Below, piece by piece: positions 8,983 to 18,124 of a DNA stretch of 64,000 nt. The DNA lies in assembly GCA_963792675.1 (NCBI GenBank), contig CAWBWT010000002.1, positions 1 to 64,000 of the forward strand, written 5' to 3'. This DNA comes from JBBROS01 sp963792675 (GTDB lineage: Bacteria; Pseudomonadota; Alphaproteobacteria; Acetobacterales; Acetobacteraceae). The position numbers and the translations under genes were made by a program. Below the pieces are notes generated by a model. The model saw only the letters and a program-made list of their open reading frames with translations, was not told the origin of the DNA and made no database searches. How positions within the stretch are numbered: the stretch's first letter is position 1; each line of letters opens with the position of its first letter.

Positions 8983-9495
8983 ATGCGCTTGCTTCCCGTT
9001 GCCCTGCTCGCCTCCGCCCTCCTGCTGCCCGGCTGCGGCAGCCTGCTGACGGCAGGCACGGCCGACCTGGCCGGTATCGCCGGCGCCGGCGCGGCCTCGT
9101 CGGTCACGAAAAGTGCCGCCGCGGCCGCCGCGATCGGTCTCGGCGTGCAGTCGCTGGCGTCGGAAGGCTTAAAATACGCCGAGCGCAGCGTCCATCGCTC
9201 CGAGCAGGAGGCGATCGCCGCCGCCGCCGGCCCGCTCGAGCCTGGCGCGGTCGGCACTTGGTCGGTGGTGCACCGCGTCCCGATCGAGGAGGACGAGGCC
9301 GGCCAGGTCTCCGTCAGCCGCAGCTTCGGCGCCGGCTCGGTCCACTGCAAGGAGGTGGTGTTCTCGGTCGAACGAACTCGGCGGGACGTGGTGACCGAGC
9401 GTGCCTTCTACCTGACCACCATCTGCCGTCGCGGCGACGAGTGGCGCTGGGCGGCCGCCGAACCGGCGACGGAGCGCTGGGGCAGCCTCCAGTGA
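8983..9495 (+). CDS. Predicted lipoprotein, first of a tandem paralogous pair
   Basis: Unrecognised envelope lipoprotein of 170 residues. The ATG at 8983 gives a lipoprotein signal peptide with lipobox LLPGC (Cys 18). Next come a Gly/Ala-rich segment (about 25-60), a charged helix SVHRSEQEAIAAAAG, and a C-terminal domain that contains VHRVPI, HCKEVVFSV and a final WRWAAAEPATERWGSLQ. The next gene repeats this plan and overlaps by 4 bases (GTGA), so both are co-translated. Two Cys (HCKEVV and TTICRR) are conserved between the pair and may form a disulfide. No function can be assigned. Confidence 0.75.
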   Translation: MRLLPVALLASALLLPGCGSLLTAGTADLAGIAGAGAASSVTKSAAAAAAIGLGVQSLASEGLKYAERSVHRSEQEAIAAAAGPLEPGAVGTWSVVHRVPIEEDEAGQVSVSRSFGAGSVHCKEVVFSVERTRRDVVTERAFYLTTICRRGDEWRWAAAEPATERWGSLQ

Positions 9496-9953
9496 GGGCG
9501 TCCTGGCTGCTCCTGTTGCCGTTGCTGGGCGGCTGCGCGGCGGTGTCGGACATTTCCGGGCTGGCGGTGGGCGGCGCAACCGGGGCTGCGACCGGCAACC
9601 CGGTAGTGGCCTACGCCGTCGGCATCGGCGTGCGCGCCGGCGTGGAGGAGTTGCGCCGCTACGTGGTGCGCAGTCGCCATGGGGGCGAGCAGGACGCGCT
9701 GGCCGAAGCCGCCGGCGAGCAGCCGCTCGACCAGGTCCGGCCTTGGGAGATCCGGCACACCATTCCGATCGGCAACACCAAGGGCCTGCTGATGCCGATC
9801 CGGGACATCCAAACGCCGATCGCCACCTGCCGCGAGGTGCTGTTCACTGCCGATGATGACGGCGTGTTCACCACGGCCGTGTGCCACCAGGACAGCGGTT
9901 GGAAGTGGGCCTCCGCTGAACCGAACGTGGATCGCTGGGGTTACCTGCAGTAG
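9492..9953 (+). CDS. Predicted lipoprotein, second of a tandem paralogous pair
   Basis: Paralogue of the preceding gene, 153 residues, starting at GTG 9492 within its stop codon. Lipobox LLGGC (Cys 15), then a glycine-rich VGGATGAATGNP segment, the helix VVRSRHGGEQDALAEAAG, IRHTIPI, CREVLFT, TTAVCHQ and the terminal WKWASAEPNVDRWGYLQ, each aligning with the partner. The conserved W-x-WA-x-AEP-x3-RWG-x-LQ ending is the most distinctive feature. Both proteins probably face the periplasm on a membrane and may form a complex; this is inference. Confidence 0.75.
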   Translation: MRASWLLLLPLLGGCAAVSDISGLAVGGATGAATGNPVVAYAVGIGVRAGVEELRRYVVRSRHGGEQDALAEAAGEQPLDQVRPWEIRHTIPIGNTKGLLMPIRDIQTPIATCREVLFTADDDGVFTTAVCHQDSGWKWASAEPNVDRWGYLQ

Positions 9954-9964
9954 CCGAGGCCGCC

Positions 9965-11995
9965 CTACTCCGCGGCGTCGGGCAGTTCCTCGCGCGCGAC
10001 AAGGCTCGGCAGCAACGGCAGCAGCGCCTGCACGTCGCGTTCGGCGATGCAGCACAGGTATTGGCTGGCGGGGACGCCGTCTCCGGCGCTTTCGGGCATC
10101 GGCAGCCCGTCGGTCCCGAGCGGGAAGGCCGTCAGCCCGAGGTCGGCATACACTTTCAGCAACCCCGGCCCGGCGCGCCAGACCGCCGGGTCGAGGCCTT
10201 CCTGCTGCGCCAGGTCGCGCAGGTTCCAGATCGCCGACACCCGGTCCGAGATGGAGCCGGCCGGGTCGCCCAGACCCAGCATGACCCGGCCGAGCCGCAG
10301 GAACGGCATGCCCGCCCGGCCGGTCTCGCCGAGCACGATGCCGTCCGCGTCGGCCGGCGGCACCGCGCCGAGCGCTGCGTAGCGCAGCCGCCCGTCGCCG
10401 GCCCAAGCCAGCGCCCGCACCCGTCCCGGCCGGATCAGCCGCCAGATCGCGATGAGCGACACCAGGACCGCCAACCCGACCGCCACCCGTACGCCGTTCG
10501 GGATGTCCTGTGACAAGACGATGTCGAACAGCGAGTTTTCCGACATGCCGCGCACCCGCGGCTCGAACCCGGCGAGCGTGAGGACACACAGCACGAGCGC
10601 CAGCAACGGCACGATGGTCCCGGTCTGCAGCGGCCCGCTCAGCAGCCTCGCATGCCGGTAATAAGCGTCGCGGAACGGCACCAGCAACAGCGCTGCCATC
10701 ACCAGCACCGCCGGCACCCACCAAGTCGAGGCCTGCGCCCCGGTGAACCCCGCCGCCACGAACAGCAGCACGATGGTGGTGCCCCAGGCCAGCGTCACCC
10801 GCTGCGACAACCCGATCGACAGCACGATCAGCGCCGCGCCGATCAGCGAGGGCACGTACTCGCCCGCCCGCGCCGCGAGGTCGGCGTAGTCGGGATCGAT
10901 CCAGGAGAAATCCGGCCGCTGGTCGAGCAGCCCGATACCCAGCAGCATCGCCCCGCACATCGCGACCGTCCCGGTCGCGGCGACGGTGGCGAAGGCGGGC
11001 CCGCTCCAGCGCGACGGACCCTGCGCCCGCTGCTCGAGCGTCTTGTTGTGGAGGATGGCGCCGCCGCGGAGCAGCAACTCGTTGCCGGCGAACAGCGACC
11101 CGGCCACGAATAGCGGGATAATGTAGTAGTAAAGGCGGAACACGACGATCGCGCCCAGGATCTGCGGCGGCTGCAGGTAGGGCTCGAGCCCCAGCAGCAT
11201 CGCCGTGTCGAACACGCCGAGCCCGCCCGGCAGGTTCGCCGCCAGCCCGGCGGTGTAGGAGGCCACGTAGACGCCGAGGAACCGCATATAGGTCAGGCCG
11301 GGCGCGTGCGGCAGCAGCTGGTAGAAAATGCCCGCAGTGAACGCGACGTCCACCGTCGCCAGCAGCACTTGAACGAACGCCATGCGCCAGCCGGGCAGCC
11401 CGACCTCGTGGCCGAAGATGCGGATCGAGCCCATGTAGCGCGACAGCACGATGTAGGCGCCAACGATGCTCCACAGCGCGGCGCCGATCAGGTACATCCC
11501 CCAGGCCGGCACCAAATTGCCGAAGAACGGGATCGCATCCGGCTCGGTGAACAGGATGGCGCCGCCCAGCACCATGCCGCCGAGCGCGAAGGTGACGCTG
11601 CAGAACGCCACCACCTTGGCGATCTGGAACGGCGTCAGCCCCCAATGGGCGTAGAGCCGGTAGCGCACCGCGGCGCCCGACACCGCGGCAAAGCCGAGGT
11701 TGTGCGACAAGGCATAGGCGCAGAACGAGGCGAACGACACCCGCCCGTAGCTGACCTTGTGCCCGGCGAAGATGGTGCCGAGGCGATCGTAGAAGGTCAG
11801 GATGCCGTAGGACAGGATCGTCCACAGGAAGGCAATGGCGAGCGATTGCGTCGGGATCGCCTGCAGCGCGACGGTGATGTCGGCGACCTTGAGGTGGCGG
11901 AACTCCTTCCAGACGACGTAGACGGCGCCGACCAGCAGGACCAATCCAAGCAGCGCCGGCAACTGCCGGGCCGCACGCTTCAGCAGTGGGAGCAT
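9965..11995 (-). CDS. MprF-like membrane protein (LPG flippase domain plus half a synthase domain)
   Basis: Polytopic protein of 676 residues. Residues 1 to about 520 form many membrane helices, with the YbhN/MprF flippase-type block LSHNLGFAAVSGAAVRYRLY and the later NLPGGLGVFDTAMLLGL. The C-terminal 150 residues match the first half of the DUF2156 aminoacyl-phosphatidylglycerol synthase domain (VMLGLGDPAG, LLKVYADLGL). They stop before the second GNAT-like half, so the enzyme part looks incomplete and the protein is shorter than typical MprF (about 850). The ATG at 11995 overlaps the lysK stop, coupling it to lysyl-tRNA synthetase. It may act as a lipid flippase; synthase activity is doubtful. 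Confidence 0.75.
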   Translation of the reverse strand: MLPLLKRAARQLPALLGLVLLVGAVYVVWKEFRHLKVADITVALQAIPTQSLAIAFLWTILSYGILTFYDRLGTIFAGHKVSYGRVSFASFCAYALSHNLGFAAVSGAAVRYRLYAHWGLTPFQIAKVVAFCSVTFALGGMVLGGAILFTEPDAIPFFGNLVPAWGMYLIGAALWSIVGAYIVLSRYMGSIRIFGHEVGLPGWRMAFVQVLLATVDVAFTAGIFYQLLPHAPGLTYMRFLGVYVASYTAGLAANLPGGLGVFDTAMLLGLEPYLQPPQILGAIVVFRLYYYIIPLFVAGSLFAGNELLLRGGAILHNKTLEQRAQGPSRWSGPAFATVAATGTVAMCGAMLLGIGLLDQRPDFSWIDPDYADLAARAGEYVPSLIGAALIVLSIGLSQRVTLAWGTTIVLLFVAAGFTGAQASTWWVPAVLVMAALLLVPFRDAYYRHARLLSGPLQTGTIVPLLALVLCVLTLAGFEPRVRGMSENSLFDIVLSQDIPNGVRVAVGLAVLVSLIAIWRLIRPGRVRALAWAGDGRLRYAALGAVPPADADGIVLGETGRAGMPFLRLGRVMLGLGDPAGSISDRVSAIWNLRDLAQQEGLDPAVWRAGPGLLKVYADLGLTAFPLGTDGLPMPESAGDGVPASQYLCCIAERDVQALLPLLPSLVAREELPDAAE

Positions 11996-13584
11996 CAGGC
12001 GGCGTCGGCGGCGGGTTCGGCCGCGTCCAGCCGCTGCCGGATCAGCCGGATCGTCTCCTCGACGCCATACAGTGCCACGAAGCCGCCGAAACGCGGCCCC
12101 TCCTGCTGCCCGAGCAGCACCTGGTAGAGGCAGGCGAACCAGGCTTTCAGCTCCGGGAACGGGTGCCGCTTGCCGACCTCGTACACCACGTCCTGGATCG
12201 CCTCCGGTGTCGAGCCGGGCGGCATCGCGCGCAACGCGGCGGCCAAGTCCTCGAGCGCCGCCCGCTCGGTCGCATCCGGAGCGCGGAACCGCTTCGCCGG
12301 ACGCACGAAATCCTGGTAGTAACGGATCGCCCGCAGCACGAGGCCGTCGAAAAACGGGCTGGCGCCGGGCTTCGCGTCGGGGCTGTAGCGCTGCAGGAAG
12401 CCCCACAGCATGTCAGGCGTGTCGGCGTTCACCACGCTTGCCAGGTTCAGCAGCATGCCGAACGGCACCGGGCTCGCCGCCCCGGTGTTCGACCCGCCCA
12501 GCACATGGAAGGCCGGGTTGGTGCGGCGCGCCGCCTCGTCCTGGGTGGGCAGCTTGGCGGCGTTGGCGATGAACTCGTCCACCGCGCGCGGGATCACGTC
12601 GAAGAACAGCCGCTTGGCCCGGCCCGGCTGGTTGTACATGAACTGCGCCAGGCTTTCCGGGGGCGCGTAAGCCAGCCATTGCTCGACGCTCAGGCCGTTG
12701 CCCTTGCTCTTGCTGATCTTCTGGTGCTGCTCGTCGAGGAACAGCTCGTAGGTGAAGCCCACCGGCGGCTTGCTGCCCAGCACCTCGCACACCCGGCCCG
12801 ACAGCCGCACGCTGTCGATCAGGTCCTTGCCCGACATCTCGTAATCGACGTCGAGCGCATGCCAGCGCATCGCCCAATCCGCCTTCCACTGCAGCTTGCA
12901 GGCGCCGCCGCGCACCGGCGTCTCGAACCGCTCGCCGCTGTCCGGGTCCTGCCAGAACAGCGTGCCGGCGTCGGCGTCGACCCGGTCGATCCGCACCTGC
13001 ATGACCCGGCCCGTCCGGGGATGCACCGGCAGGAACGGCGAGTAGGTGGCGCGCCGCTCCGGCCCCAGCGTCGGCAGGATGGTGGCGACGATCTTCTCGT
13101 GCCGGGCCGCCACCGCCATCAGGGCGTCGTCGAAGCGGCCGCTCAGGTAATAGTCGGTGCTGGACGCGAACTCGTACTCGAAGCCGAAACCGTCGAGAAA
13201 GGCGCGCAGCCGGGCATTGTTGTGGGCGCCAAAGCTGTCATGGGTGCCGAACGGGTCCGGCACCCGGGTCAGCGGCAGGCCGACATAGCCCGCCAGCATG
13301 TCCCGGTTCGGCACGTTGTCCGGCACCTTGCGCAGCCCGTCCATGTCGTCGGAGAAGGCCAGCAGCCGCGACGGCAACCCAGTCAGCGCGGTGAACGCCC
13401 GCCGCACCCAGGTGGTGCGCGCGACTTCGCCGAAGGTGCCGATATGCGGCAGGCCGGAGGGGCCGTAGCCGGTTTCGAACAGGGCAGACGACTTCCCGGA
13501 TGCGGCGAGGCGTGCTGCCACCTTGGCCGCCTCCTCGAAGGGCCACGCCTTCGGTATTTCCATCCTGGCCACTGTGTCCGACAT
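11995..13584 (-). CDS. lysK: Lysyl-tRNA synthetase, class I
   Basis: Charges tRNA-Lys. This is the class I type (529 residues), found in archaea and many alphaproteobacteria in place of class II LysS. Class I signatures are present: PSGLPHIGTFGE near 42-54 (HIGH motif) and KISKSKGNG near 290-298 (KMSKS motif). The C-terminal anticodon-binding helical domain is complete to ...AAEPAADAA. It is upstream of, and overlaps by 4 bases with, the MprF-like gene, whose family uses Lys-tRNA as donor. Confidence 0.95.
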   Translation of the reverse strand: MSDTVARMEIPKAWPFEEAAKVAARLAASGKSSALFETGYGPSGLPHIGTFGEVARTTWVRRAFTALTGLPSRLLAFSDDMDGLRKVPDNVPNRDMLAGYVGLPLTRVPDPFGTHDSFGAHNNARLRAFLDGFGFEYEFASSTDYYLSGRFDDALMAVAARHEKIVATILPTLGPERRATYSPFLPVHPRTGRVMQVRIDRVDADAGTLFWQDPDSGERFETPVRGGACKLQWKADWAMRWHALDVDYEMSGKDLIDSVRLSGRVCEVLGSKPPVGFTYELFLDEQHQKISKSKGNGLSVEQWLAYAPPESLAQFMYNQPGRAKRLFFDVIPRAVDEFIANAAKLPTQDEAARRTNPAFHVLGGSNTGAASPVPFGMLLNLASVVNADTPDMLWGFLQRYSPDAKPGASPFFDGLVLRAIRYYQDFVRPAKRFRAPDATERAALEDLAAALRAMPPGSTPEAIQDVVYEVGKRHPFPELKAWFACLYQVLLGQQEGPRFGGFVALYGVEETIRLIRQRLDAAEPAADAA

Positions 13585-13733
13585 GGCTGCAAGCTAGAAA
13601 TGGGGGTGCCACGGGTCAATGGCTTCGGGGCGGCCCAGCTAGAAACACTTTCCGACGCCGCTTGACGCAGCAAAGCAATGCGCCCGCCCCGCCGCGCCTT
13701 GGCCGCAAACCCTGGCACTGCCATACAAAGGCG

Positions 13734-16508
13734 ATGGCCGCGCCCGCCCCGATCGTCCTGCCCGACGCGCTTGCCGTGGTCGCCGGACACGGACGGGCAG
13801 CGTTGCTCACCCGCGACGGCGAGCTGCTGTTGCTCGCCTCGGCCGAGGCGGCCGCAATGCTGCGGTCCGAGCCGCCGCCGCTGCTGGTGCATGCCCCGGC
13901 CACGCTGAAGCGCCTCGGCCTGCGCACGATGCCGGCGCTCGACCTGCTGGAGCTGTTCGCCTTCGTGCTGCCGGCCCGCCCGGTGCCGCCCACGCCACGC
14001 GGCCTGGCGTTGGCGCTGGACCTGTCGCCGCCGGCCGGGCTCGAGGACGCGGCCGGGCTGCTGCCCGACATCGCTGCCGCGCTGCTGACCCGGCTCGCGG
14101 CCGGCGCCAGCCTGCCGCGCCAGGCCCAGGCGGCGTCGTTGGCCGCCTTGATGGGCGCCGCCGGCTGGCCCTGGAGCCGCGCCGTGCTCGCCGGCCTTGG
14201 CCAGCCCGCCGCCCGCCCGTCGCTACGCGGGTTGCGGGTTTGGGAGGACCTGCCGAAATGGGAGGACGAAGCGCCGCCGCCGCCGCCCGGCTCGCTTCCG
14301 GTGGCGGCGGCCGAGGCCCGCGCGCGGCTGGCCCGCATGTTGGGCCCCGATGCCGAGCAGCGGCCCGGCCAGGGTGACTACGCCGATGCCGCCGCATCCG
14401 CCTTCGCCCCCCGCGCCGCCCCCGGCGACCCGGCCGTCGTGCTGGCCGAGGCCGGCACCGGCACCGGCAAGACGCTCGGCTACGTGGCGCCCGCCAGCCT
14501 CTGGGCCGAGCGCAACGGCGGCGCCGTCTGGGTGAGCACGTTCACCAAACACCTGCAGCGGCAGGTGGATGCCGAGCTGGCGCGGCTTTACCCCGACCCG
14601 GCCGAGCGCCGCCGCCGAGTCGTGGTCCGCAAGGGCCGCGAGAACTACTTGTGCCTGCTGAACCTGCAGGAACAGGTCGGCACCATGCCGCAGGGCAACC
14701 CCATCGCCGTCCCGCTCGGCCTCGTCGCCCGCTGGGCCGCGGCCACCGCCGATGGCGACGTGCTCGGCGGCGACTTGCCGGGCTGGATGCCGGAGCTGTT
14801 CGGGCCCCGGCTGATCCCCGGGATCGCCGACCGTCGCGGCGAGTGCGTCCACGGCGCCTGCAAATACTATAGCAAGTGCTTCGTCGAGCACGTCGTTCGC
14901 CGCGCCCGCCGCGCCGAGCTGGTGGTGGCCAACCATGCCTTGGTGATGGCGCAGGCGAGCTGGGGCGGCATCGACGACGGCAGCGTCCCCACCCGCTACG
15001 TGTTCGACGAGGGCCACCATTTGTTCGACGCCGCCGACAGCGCGTTCAGCGCCGAGCTGTCGGGCGTCGAGACCAGCCTGCTGCGCCGCTGGCTGCTGGG
15101 CGCCGAAGAGACCCGCACCCGCGCCAAAGGCTTGCGGCCGCGGCTCGAGGCGATGGTCGGCGAGCATGTCGCGGTGCTGCCCCATCTGATGGACGCGCTG
15201 GCCGCCGCCCGGGCGCTCCCGGCCGCCGGGTTCGCCAGCCGCCTCGGCGCCGAGCCGAACAACCCGACCGAGCGCTTCCTGCAAGCCGTCCGCATCCAGG
15301 TACTGGCCCGCTCGGCGCAGGATAAGCCCGGCTTTTCCGACCTGGCCTGCGACATGCTCCCGGCGACTCCGGAGCTGATCGAGACCGCGCTCGTGCTGGC
15401 CGACGCGCTGCACGCGATCCTGCTGCCGCTGCGGGCCTTGCGCGCCCAACTCGACGAGGCGCTCGAAGCCGATGCCGAGACGCTCGACACCGACGCCCGC
15501 CGACGCATCGAGGCCGCATCCAGCATGCTCAAGCGCCGCGCGATCGATCGGCTGAGCGCCTGGCAGTCGATGCTGCGCAGCGTTGCCGAGCCGCCGCCCG
15601 AGCCCGGGACCCGCCCGGAGCACCTCTACCTGCTCCGGCTCGACCGGCGCGACGATCGCGACGTGGACGCCAGTCTGACCCGGCATTGGCTCGACCCGAC
15701 GATCCCGTTCGCCGCCACCCTGGCCCGCCCGGCGCACGGCCTGCTGATCACGTCGGCGACCCTGCGCGACACCGGCATCGCCGACGCGGAGGCGGCCTGG
15801 TCGCTGGCCGAAGCACGGGTCGGCGCCGGCCACCTGCCCTCGCCCGCCTTGCGCGTGTCGGTCGCGAGCCCGTTCGACTACGCGGCGCAAACCCGCGCTT
15901 TCGTCGTCACCGATGTCGGGCCGGAGCCGGCGGCGCTGGCCGGCGCCTACCGCGCGCTGTTCACCGGGTCGGGCGGCGGCGGGCTCGGCCTGTTCACTGC
16001 CATTCGCCGGCTGCAGGACGTGCATCGCCGCATTGCCCCCGCGCTGGCCGAGGCCGGCATGATGCTGCTCGCGCAGCACGTGGACGCGATGGACAATGCG
16101 ACGCTGGTAGACGTGTTCCGCACCGAGCTGGACAGCTGCCTGCTCGGCACCGACGCCATGCGGGACGGGGTGGACGTGCCCGGCCGCGCCTTGCGCCTAG
16201 TGGTGTTCGACCGGGTGCCGTGGCCGCGCCCCGACCTGCTGCACCGCGAGCGACGGGTCCACCTCTCAGGCGGCGATCCGAAGGGCTACGACGACAGCAA
16301 GGCCCGGCTGCGCTTGCGGCAAGCGTTCGGCCGCCTCGTGCGCTCGTCCTCCGACCGCGGCGTGTTCGTGCTGCTCGACCGCCGCACGCCGACCCGCTTG
16401 CTGTCCGCGTTCCCCCCGGGCGTCGCCATCCGCCGCGTCGGCTTGGCCGAGGCGGTCGCGGAGACCGCCGCGTTCCTGGCGCCCTCGGCCTCGACTGCCG
16501 CCGTTTAG
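13734..16508 (+). CDS. DinG/XPD-type ATP-dependent DNA helicase
   Basis: Superfamily 2 helicase of about 924 residues. Walker A AEAGTGTGKT is near 237-246. Four cysteines that likely hold a 4Fe-4S cluster lie in NYLCLLN near 306 and in ECVHGACKYYSKC near 369-382. The DEAH-like box DEGH is near 425. Motif VI LRQAFGRLVRSSSDRG is near 860. The order and Cys spacing fit DinG/YoaA proteins, which unwind damaged or R-loop DNA. The ATG at 13734 is used because the upstream frame is an extension opposite lysK. N-terminal residues 1-200 are less conserved and carry no exonuclease motif. Confidence 0.9.
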   Translation: MAAPAPIVLPDALAVVAGHGRAALLTRDGELLLLASAEAAAMLRSEPPPLLVHAPATLKRLGLRTMPALDLLELFAFVLPARPVPPTPRGLALALDLSPPAGLEDAAGLLPDIAAALLTRLAAGASLPRQAQAASLAALMGAAGWPWSRAVLAGLGQPAARPSLRGLRVWEDLPKWEDEAPPPPPGSLPVAAAEARARLARMLGPDAEQRPGQGDYADAAASAFAPRAAPGDPAVVLAEAGTGTGKTLGYVAPASLWAERNGGAVWVSTFTKHLQRQVDAELARLYPDPAERRRRVVVRKGRENYLCLLNLQEQVGTMPQGNPIAVPLGLVARWAAATADGDVLGGDLPGWMPELFGPRLIPGIADRRGECVHGACKYYSKCFVEHVVRRARRAELVVANHALVMAQASWGGIDDGSVPTRYVFDEGHHLFDAADSAFSAELSGVETSLLRRWLLGAEETRTRAKGLRPRLEAMVGEHVAVLPHLMDALAAARALPAAGFASRLGAEPNNPTERFLQAVRIQVLARSAQDKPGFSDLACDMLPATPELIETALVLADALHAILLPLRALRAQLDEALEADAETLDTDARRRIEAASSMLKRRAIDRLSAWQSMLRSVAEPPPEPGTRPEHLYLLRLDRRDDRDVDASLTRHWLDPTIPFAATLARPAHGLLITSATLRDTGIADAEAAWSLAEARVGAGHLPSPALRVSVASPFDYAAQTRAFVVTDVGPEPAALAGAYRALFTGSGGGGLGLFTAIRRLQDVHRRIAPALAEAGMMLLAQHVDAMDNATLVDVFRTELDSCLLGTDAMRDGVDVPGRALRLVVFDRVPWPRPDLLHRERRVHLSGGDPKGYDDSKARLRLRQAFGRLVRSSSDRGVFVLLDRRTPTRLLSAFPPGVAIRRVGLAEAVAETAAFLAPSASTAAV

Positions 16509-16573
16509 AGCGACCGCCGACATCACGGACCCGTGCTTTGCCCGCCCCGGAGGAGCGTCTAGGGTCCGGGATC

Positions 16574-17020
16574 ATGGCAACGAAACAAGAGGGTCCCATG
16601 CTCGCCCGCACCGGCTTGGACCCGCACGAGGCGCTGGTCTGCACCATGGTCCTGATCGCCGCCGGCGATGGCGGCATCACCGACCGCGAGATCGGCGTCA
16701 TGGCCGGGCTGGTGCAGACGCTGCCGGTGTTCCAGGATTTCAGCACCGAACGGCTGCAGGTCGCGACCGACTTGGCCGTGGGGCTGCTCGAGGAGGACGA
16801 GGGGCTGGCCCATGCCGGGCAGCTGATCCGCGATGCGCTGAGCCCGCGCTTGCGTGAAACCGCCTACGTCATCGCCTGCGACGTGTTCGCGGCGGAAGCG
16901 CATGCGAGCCAGACCCTGCTGCGCATGCTGGAGTTCGTGAAAAACGAGCTCGAACTCGACCCGCTCGTCGCGACCGCCATCGAGCGCGGCACCCGGGCCC
17001 GCTACCGCCAGCTCGCCTGA
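16574..17020 (+). CDS. TerB-like tellurite resistance/stress protein
   Basis: All-helical cytoplasmic protein of 148 residues resembling the TerB/DjlA N-terminal domain. EALVCTMVLIAAGDGGITDREIGVMAGL matches the metal-binding acidic helix region, and the AYVIACDVFAAEAHAS block with the following ELELDP matches the second repeat. An alternative ATG at 16598 (MLARTG) has a somewhat better upstream purine run. TerB proteins bind Ca2+ and are stress-linked; no other ter genes are adjacent, so the role is not fixed. Confidence 0.75.
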   Translation: MATKQEGPMLARTGLDPHEALVCTMVLIAAGDGGITDREIGVMAGLVQTLPVFQDFSTERLQVATDLAVGLLEEDEGLAHAGQLIRDALSPRLRETAYVIACDVFAAEAHASQTLLRMLEFVKNELELDPLVATAIERGTRARYRQLA

Positions 17021-17054
17021 TCCCCCATCGGCAGTTCGAATGAACGGAGCGACC

Positions 17055-18041
17055 ATGACCCTGAACACAACCGGGCGCGCCTGCGCCCTCGCCGCCATCC
17101 TCGCTTTGTCCGCCGGCGGCGCGCGAGCGCAAGGCGGCTCCACCGCCGTGCAAACGGTCGACACCATGAACCAGCTCTGGGGCAGGCACGCCGGGTTGCG
17201 CGCCAATCACGCCAAGGGTGTCGTCACCGAGGGAACATTCACGCCCACCGCCGAAGGCCGTGCGCTCAGCACCGCAGCGCTGTTCGCCGGGCCGCCCGTG
17301 CCGGTCACGGTGCGCTTCTCCGACGCGACCGGCCTGCCAACCCTGCCGGACGGCGAGGACGCAGCCAATCCGCATGGCATGTCGTTGAAGTTCCATCTGG
17401 CCGCCGGCGACGTGGATGTGGTGACGAACTCGCTGCTCATCTTCCCGGTGGCGACCGGCGAGGAGTTCCGCGACCTGCTGCAAGCGGCCGCCGCGAGCCC
17501 GAAGGATGCCCCCAAGCCCACCAAGATCGAGCAGTTCGTCGCCGCCCACCCGTCGGTTGCCGCGGCCACGACGGGGGTCGGCACCCCGTCGAGCTTGGCG
17601 CGCGAGACCTATAACGGGGTCAATGCGTTCATCTTCGTCGACGCCGCCGGCAAGCGGCAGCCGTTCCGGTTCCAGTTCGCGCCCGTCGCCGGCACCGAGC
17701 ACCTCAATCCGCCCGACACCGCCAAGTGGCCCGCCGACTATCTGATGACCGAATTGCCGGAGCGCCTGGCCAAGGGCCCGGTCGCGTTCCGCATGATGGC
17801 GCAGCTGGCCGGGCCGGACGATCCGACCAAGGATGCCACCAAGGCGTGGCCGTCCGACCGGCGAATGGTGGATCTCGGCATGGTGACGCTGACGAAAGCG
17901 GTGGCGAACAGCACCGAGGTGGAGAAGCACCTGCAATACTTGCCGACCCGGCTCACCCCGGGAATCGAGCCGTCGGACGACCCGTTGATCAATGCGAGAG
18001 TGCAGTCATATGTGATCTCGTTCGGGCGCCGCGCGCAGTAG
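17055..18041 (+). CDS. Secreted catalase-like peroxidase (SrpA type)
   Basis: Small heme catalase-family protein of 328 residues with a cleavable signal peptide ending ...GGARA. The distal-site block ANHAKG with its His is near residue 55. VRFSDATGLP and NPHGMSLKFHL with the FPV segment match the catalase core. The length is typical of the mini-catalase/SrpA group rather than full catalases (about 480). The ATG at 17055 is chosen because a GGAG lies just upstream. A periplasmic peroxidase that uses organic reductants is the likely role; catalase activity itself is uncertain for this group. Confidence 0.8.
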   Translation: MTLNTTGRACALAAILALSAGGARAQGGSTAVQTVDTMNQLWGRHAGLRANHAKGVVTEGTFTPTAEGRALSTAALFAGPPVPVTVRFSDATGLPTLPDGEDAANPHGMSLKFHLAAGDVDVVTNSLLIFPVATGEEFRDLLQAAAASPKDAPKPTKIEQFVAAHPSVAAATTGVGTPSSLARETYNGVNAFIFVDAAGKRQPFRFQFAPVAGTEHLNPPDTAKWPADYLMTELPERLAKGPVAFRMMAQLAGPDDPTKDATKAWPSDRRMVDLGMVTLTKAVANSTEVEKHLQYLPTRLTPGIEPSDDPLINARVQSYVISFGRRAQ

Positions 18042-18124
18042 GCGAGCCGCCCGGATGCGGACCGCGCAAATCGGGAACAGGCCGTTCCGTCGCGCGTTTG
18101 TCCTGCAATTCCAGGAGGATCACC

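Noticed and set aside
9965..12406. 813-codon reading of the MprF-like gene starting at 12406
   Set aside because: The first 137 codons lie inside lysK in another frame; ATG 11995 overlaps the lysK stop and fits the family's start.
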